From the NCBI GenBank assembly GCA_945836835.1, contig CAMAML010000012.1, positions 1 through 13,113 on the forward strand: 13,113 bases of DNA, written 5' to 3'. Each line of letters begins with the position of its first letter. Positions within the stretch are counted from its first letter, which is position 1. This DNA is from an uncultured cyanobacterium. Its GTDB lineage: Bacteria; Cyanobacteriota; Vampirovibrionia; Gastranaerophilales; Gastranaerophilaceae. Positions 12,218-13,113 of the stretch are shown here, one piece after another. Both the position numbers and the translations under genes were made by a program. The notes beneath the pieces were generated by a model that worked only from the letters and a program-made list of their open reading frames with translations, was not told the origin of the DNA and ran no database searches.

Positions 12218-12526
12218 AATTTACCTTTCCGGCTCACCCTACTTGGTGTACCTCACACGTGTACCCCTAATTTCGGGATTGCCATTTTCTCTTGCGAGCG
12301 CTACGTCTTGCTTAATTACTTTACCTATCGGGGACTTTCACCCCACCCTTTCAGGTGTCCGACCGGAACTTTCATTTATCAATAAAGGGAAGCCCTTTTT
12401 GAAAATTCTGCCCGATACGGTCGCAGTTCACATTATAATTTGCATAATGCTTATTAAATTTTCAATGTCGGAAGATATTTCCGTCAACTGACAGTTGTCC
12501 GACTCGGAGCAGCCTCCAAGGAGCAA
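12218..12526 (-). other. Long structured gap between rpsJ and rplC
   Basis: These 309 bases hold no convincing gene. On the mRNA strand there is GGGG-TGAAAGT-CCCC (12346-12332), flanked by ACCT/AGGT, and a repeated GGTACAC around 12246-12266. The hairpin GGGGTGAAAGTCCCC, followed downstream by AAGCAAGACGTAGCG, faintly recalls the 5' domain of some group II introns, but no intron ends, domain V or maturase can be shown. It may be a decayed element or a regulatory spacer. Confidence 0.4.
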
Positions 12527-12844
12527 CTATTGTTTAAGTTCAATATCAACACCTGCCGGAAGATCCAAACGAGTCAGTTCTTCGAGTGTTTGTTGAGTGC
12601 ATTCGTATATATCAATAATACGCTTATGAGTTCTCATTTCAAAATGTTCACGAGATTTTTTGTCAACGTGAGGGGATCTCAAAACGCAATATATACGTCT
12701 TTTTGTAGGTAAAGGAATCGGGCCTGCAACTTTAGCGTCGGTTCTTTTTGCTGTTTCAACGATTTTGCTCGAAGATACGTCGATCAACTTGTGATCATAC
12801 GCTTTCAAACAAACTCTGATTCTTTCACGTTTTGTGCTTGCCAT
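12527..12844 (-). CDS. rpsJ: Small ribosomal subunit protein S10 (uS10, NusE)
   Basis: S10 is part of the 30S head and also acts as NusE, partnering NusB in transcription antitermination. The 105-residue product begins with basic TKRERIRVCLKAYDHKLID and carries the signature GPIPLPTKRRIYCVLRSP (41-58) followed by HVDKKSREHFEMRTHKR (59-75), then LEELTRLDLPAGVDIELK. The ATG at 12842-12844 follows AAGGAA. It is the first gene of the cluster and has a clear promoter and a leader of about 120 bases. In many cyanobacteria rpsJ sits after tuf instead; here it directly precedes rplC as in the classical S10 operon. Confidence 0.98.
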   Translation of the reverse strand: MASTKRERIRVCLKAYDHKLIDVSSSKIVETAKRTDAKVAGPIPLPTKRRIYCVLRSPHVDKKSREHFEMRTHKRIIDIYECTQQTLEELTRLDLPAGVDIELKQ

Positions 12845-12967
12845 TGTTATTCCTTTTCTGTTTTACATGTTATTAACACAATCGGGAAAAACCCTTTCCC
12901 TTGGGGTTCTGCTTGAATTTCAGCTATTTAAATCAGTATTTCGGACATTAAATAAAATACTTCAAGC
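12845..12967 (-). promoter_or_regulatory. Structured 5' leader of the ribosomal protein operon
   Basis: The predicted transcript starts at about 12967. From that base GCTTGAA (12967-12961) pairs with TTCAAGC (12917-12911), and directly inside it GTATTT (12960-12955) pairs with AAATAC (12941-12936). Further on GGGAAA and TTTCCC form a third hairpin near 12880-12900. The leader is a candidate site for autoregulation by a ribosomal protein or for mRNA stability; no known leader family was recognised. Confidence 0.5.
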
Positions 12968-12973
12968 ATACCA

Positions 12974-13002
12974 ATGTTAGTACAAACAAAAACGCCTGTC
13001 AA
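12974..13002 (-). promoter_or_regulatory. Sigma70-type promoter of the S10 operon
   Basis: On the minus strand TTGACA (13002-12997) is followed after exactly 17 bases by TAACAT (12979-12974). Position and strength fit the main promoter of the ribosomal cluster starting with rpsJ. Confidence 0.75.
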
Positions 13003-13011
13003 CAAAGTTTT

Positions 13012-13039
13012 TTGCTAGTTGTTAATGAAATGTTACAAT
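13012..13039 (+). promoter_or_regulatory. Possible divergent plus-strand promoter
   Basis: TTGCTA (13012-13017) and TACAAT (13034-13039) are 16 bases apart and would start transcription near 13046, at the GTG of a possible gene running off the window. It lies back to back with the S10 operon promoter. Confidence 0.4.
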
Positions 13040-13045
13040 TTGGGA

Positions 13046-13113
13046 GTGACTAAGTTACTAAGTGACATCGCGGCGGCGTTAAACGAGCCTCCGCAATTTG
13101 TTTTCGGAACTTT
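13046..13113 (+). CDS. Start of an unidentified divergent gene (partial)
   Basis: From GTG at 13046 the frame is open to the window end and reads VTKLLSDIAAALNEPPQFVFGT. The segment looks like a protein N-terminus with an amphipathic helix. It weakly recalls starts of envelope enzymes such as LpxD-type acyltransferases, but 22 residues are far too few to name it. There is no usable Shine-Dalgarno spacing; the predicted transcription start falls on the GTG itself, so the mRNA may be leaderless. A chance frame cannot be excluded. Confidence 0.3.
   Translation, partial: MTKLLSDIAAALNEPPQFVFGT

Noticed and set aside
12218..12526. Group II intron
   Set aside because: Only a hairpin and a short motif are suggestive; no intron boundaries, domain V or maturase frame could be shown, so it is reported only as a structured gap.
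1..13113. tRNA, rRNA or CRISPR array
   Set aside because: No cloverleaf, rRNA-like segment or regularly spaced repeat array was seen; the only direct repeat pair (3857-3908) has two copies.

Overview
The window is dominated by a long minus-strand ribosomal-protein cluster of S10-spc type. Read from right to left it is rpsJ, rplC, rplD, rplW, rplB, rpsS, rplV, rpsC, rplP, rpmC, rpsQ, rplN, rplX, rplE, rpsN, then a foreign-looking interruption, then rpsH, rplF and rplR. All 18 ribosomal genes are complete and nearly all have an AAGGA/AGGAG-type ribosome binding site. AT-rich DNA, a Mini-III ribonuclease and two pseudopilin-like genes with an FTLAEVLITLG-type N-terminus or a matching C-terminus suggest a gut Melainabacteria/Vampirovibrionia (Gastranaerophilales-like) genome. 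That assignment is an inference from family resemblance, not proven.

The left end (1-1682) holds a complete Mini-III RNase gene (minus strand), then two gene remnants meeting head to head: the C-terminal part of a Cro/C1-type regulator (minus) and the C-terminal part of a pseudopilin-like protein (plus). Both have lost their 5' ends. A geneless stretch follows, with a hairpin-rich repeat-like segment, a possible small RNA with its own terminator, and a strong bidirectional terminator that ends the ribosomal cluster just after rplR. The usual continuation (rpsE, rpmD, rplO, secY) is absent.

The middle (about 3181-5295) splits the cluster between rpsN and rpsH. It contains an intact Cro/C1-type regulator on the minus strand and, divergent from it, a 388-residue pseudopilin-like protein with a near-consensus sigma70 promoter, a repeat-containing 5' UTR and its own terminator. 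The C-terminus of this protein looks like the variable, C-type-lectin-like region of diversity-generating retroelement (DGR) targets. No reverse transcriptase or template repeat was seen in the window. The remnant pair at 461-1094 has the same regulator/pilin head-to-head layout, so two such cassettes flank the rpsH-rplF-rplR block.

The right end (12845-13113) holds the promoter and a foldable leader of the ribosomal operon, plus the first codons of a possible divergent gene that runs off the window. The interruption and the bidirectional terminator after rpsN suggest two transcription units: rpsJ to rpsN, and rpsH-rplF-rplR, possibly read through from the small regulator gene.
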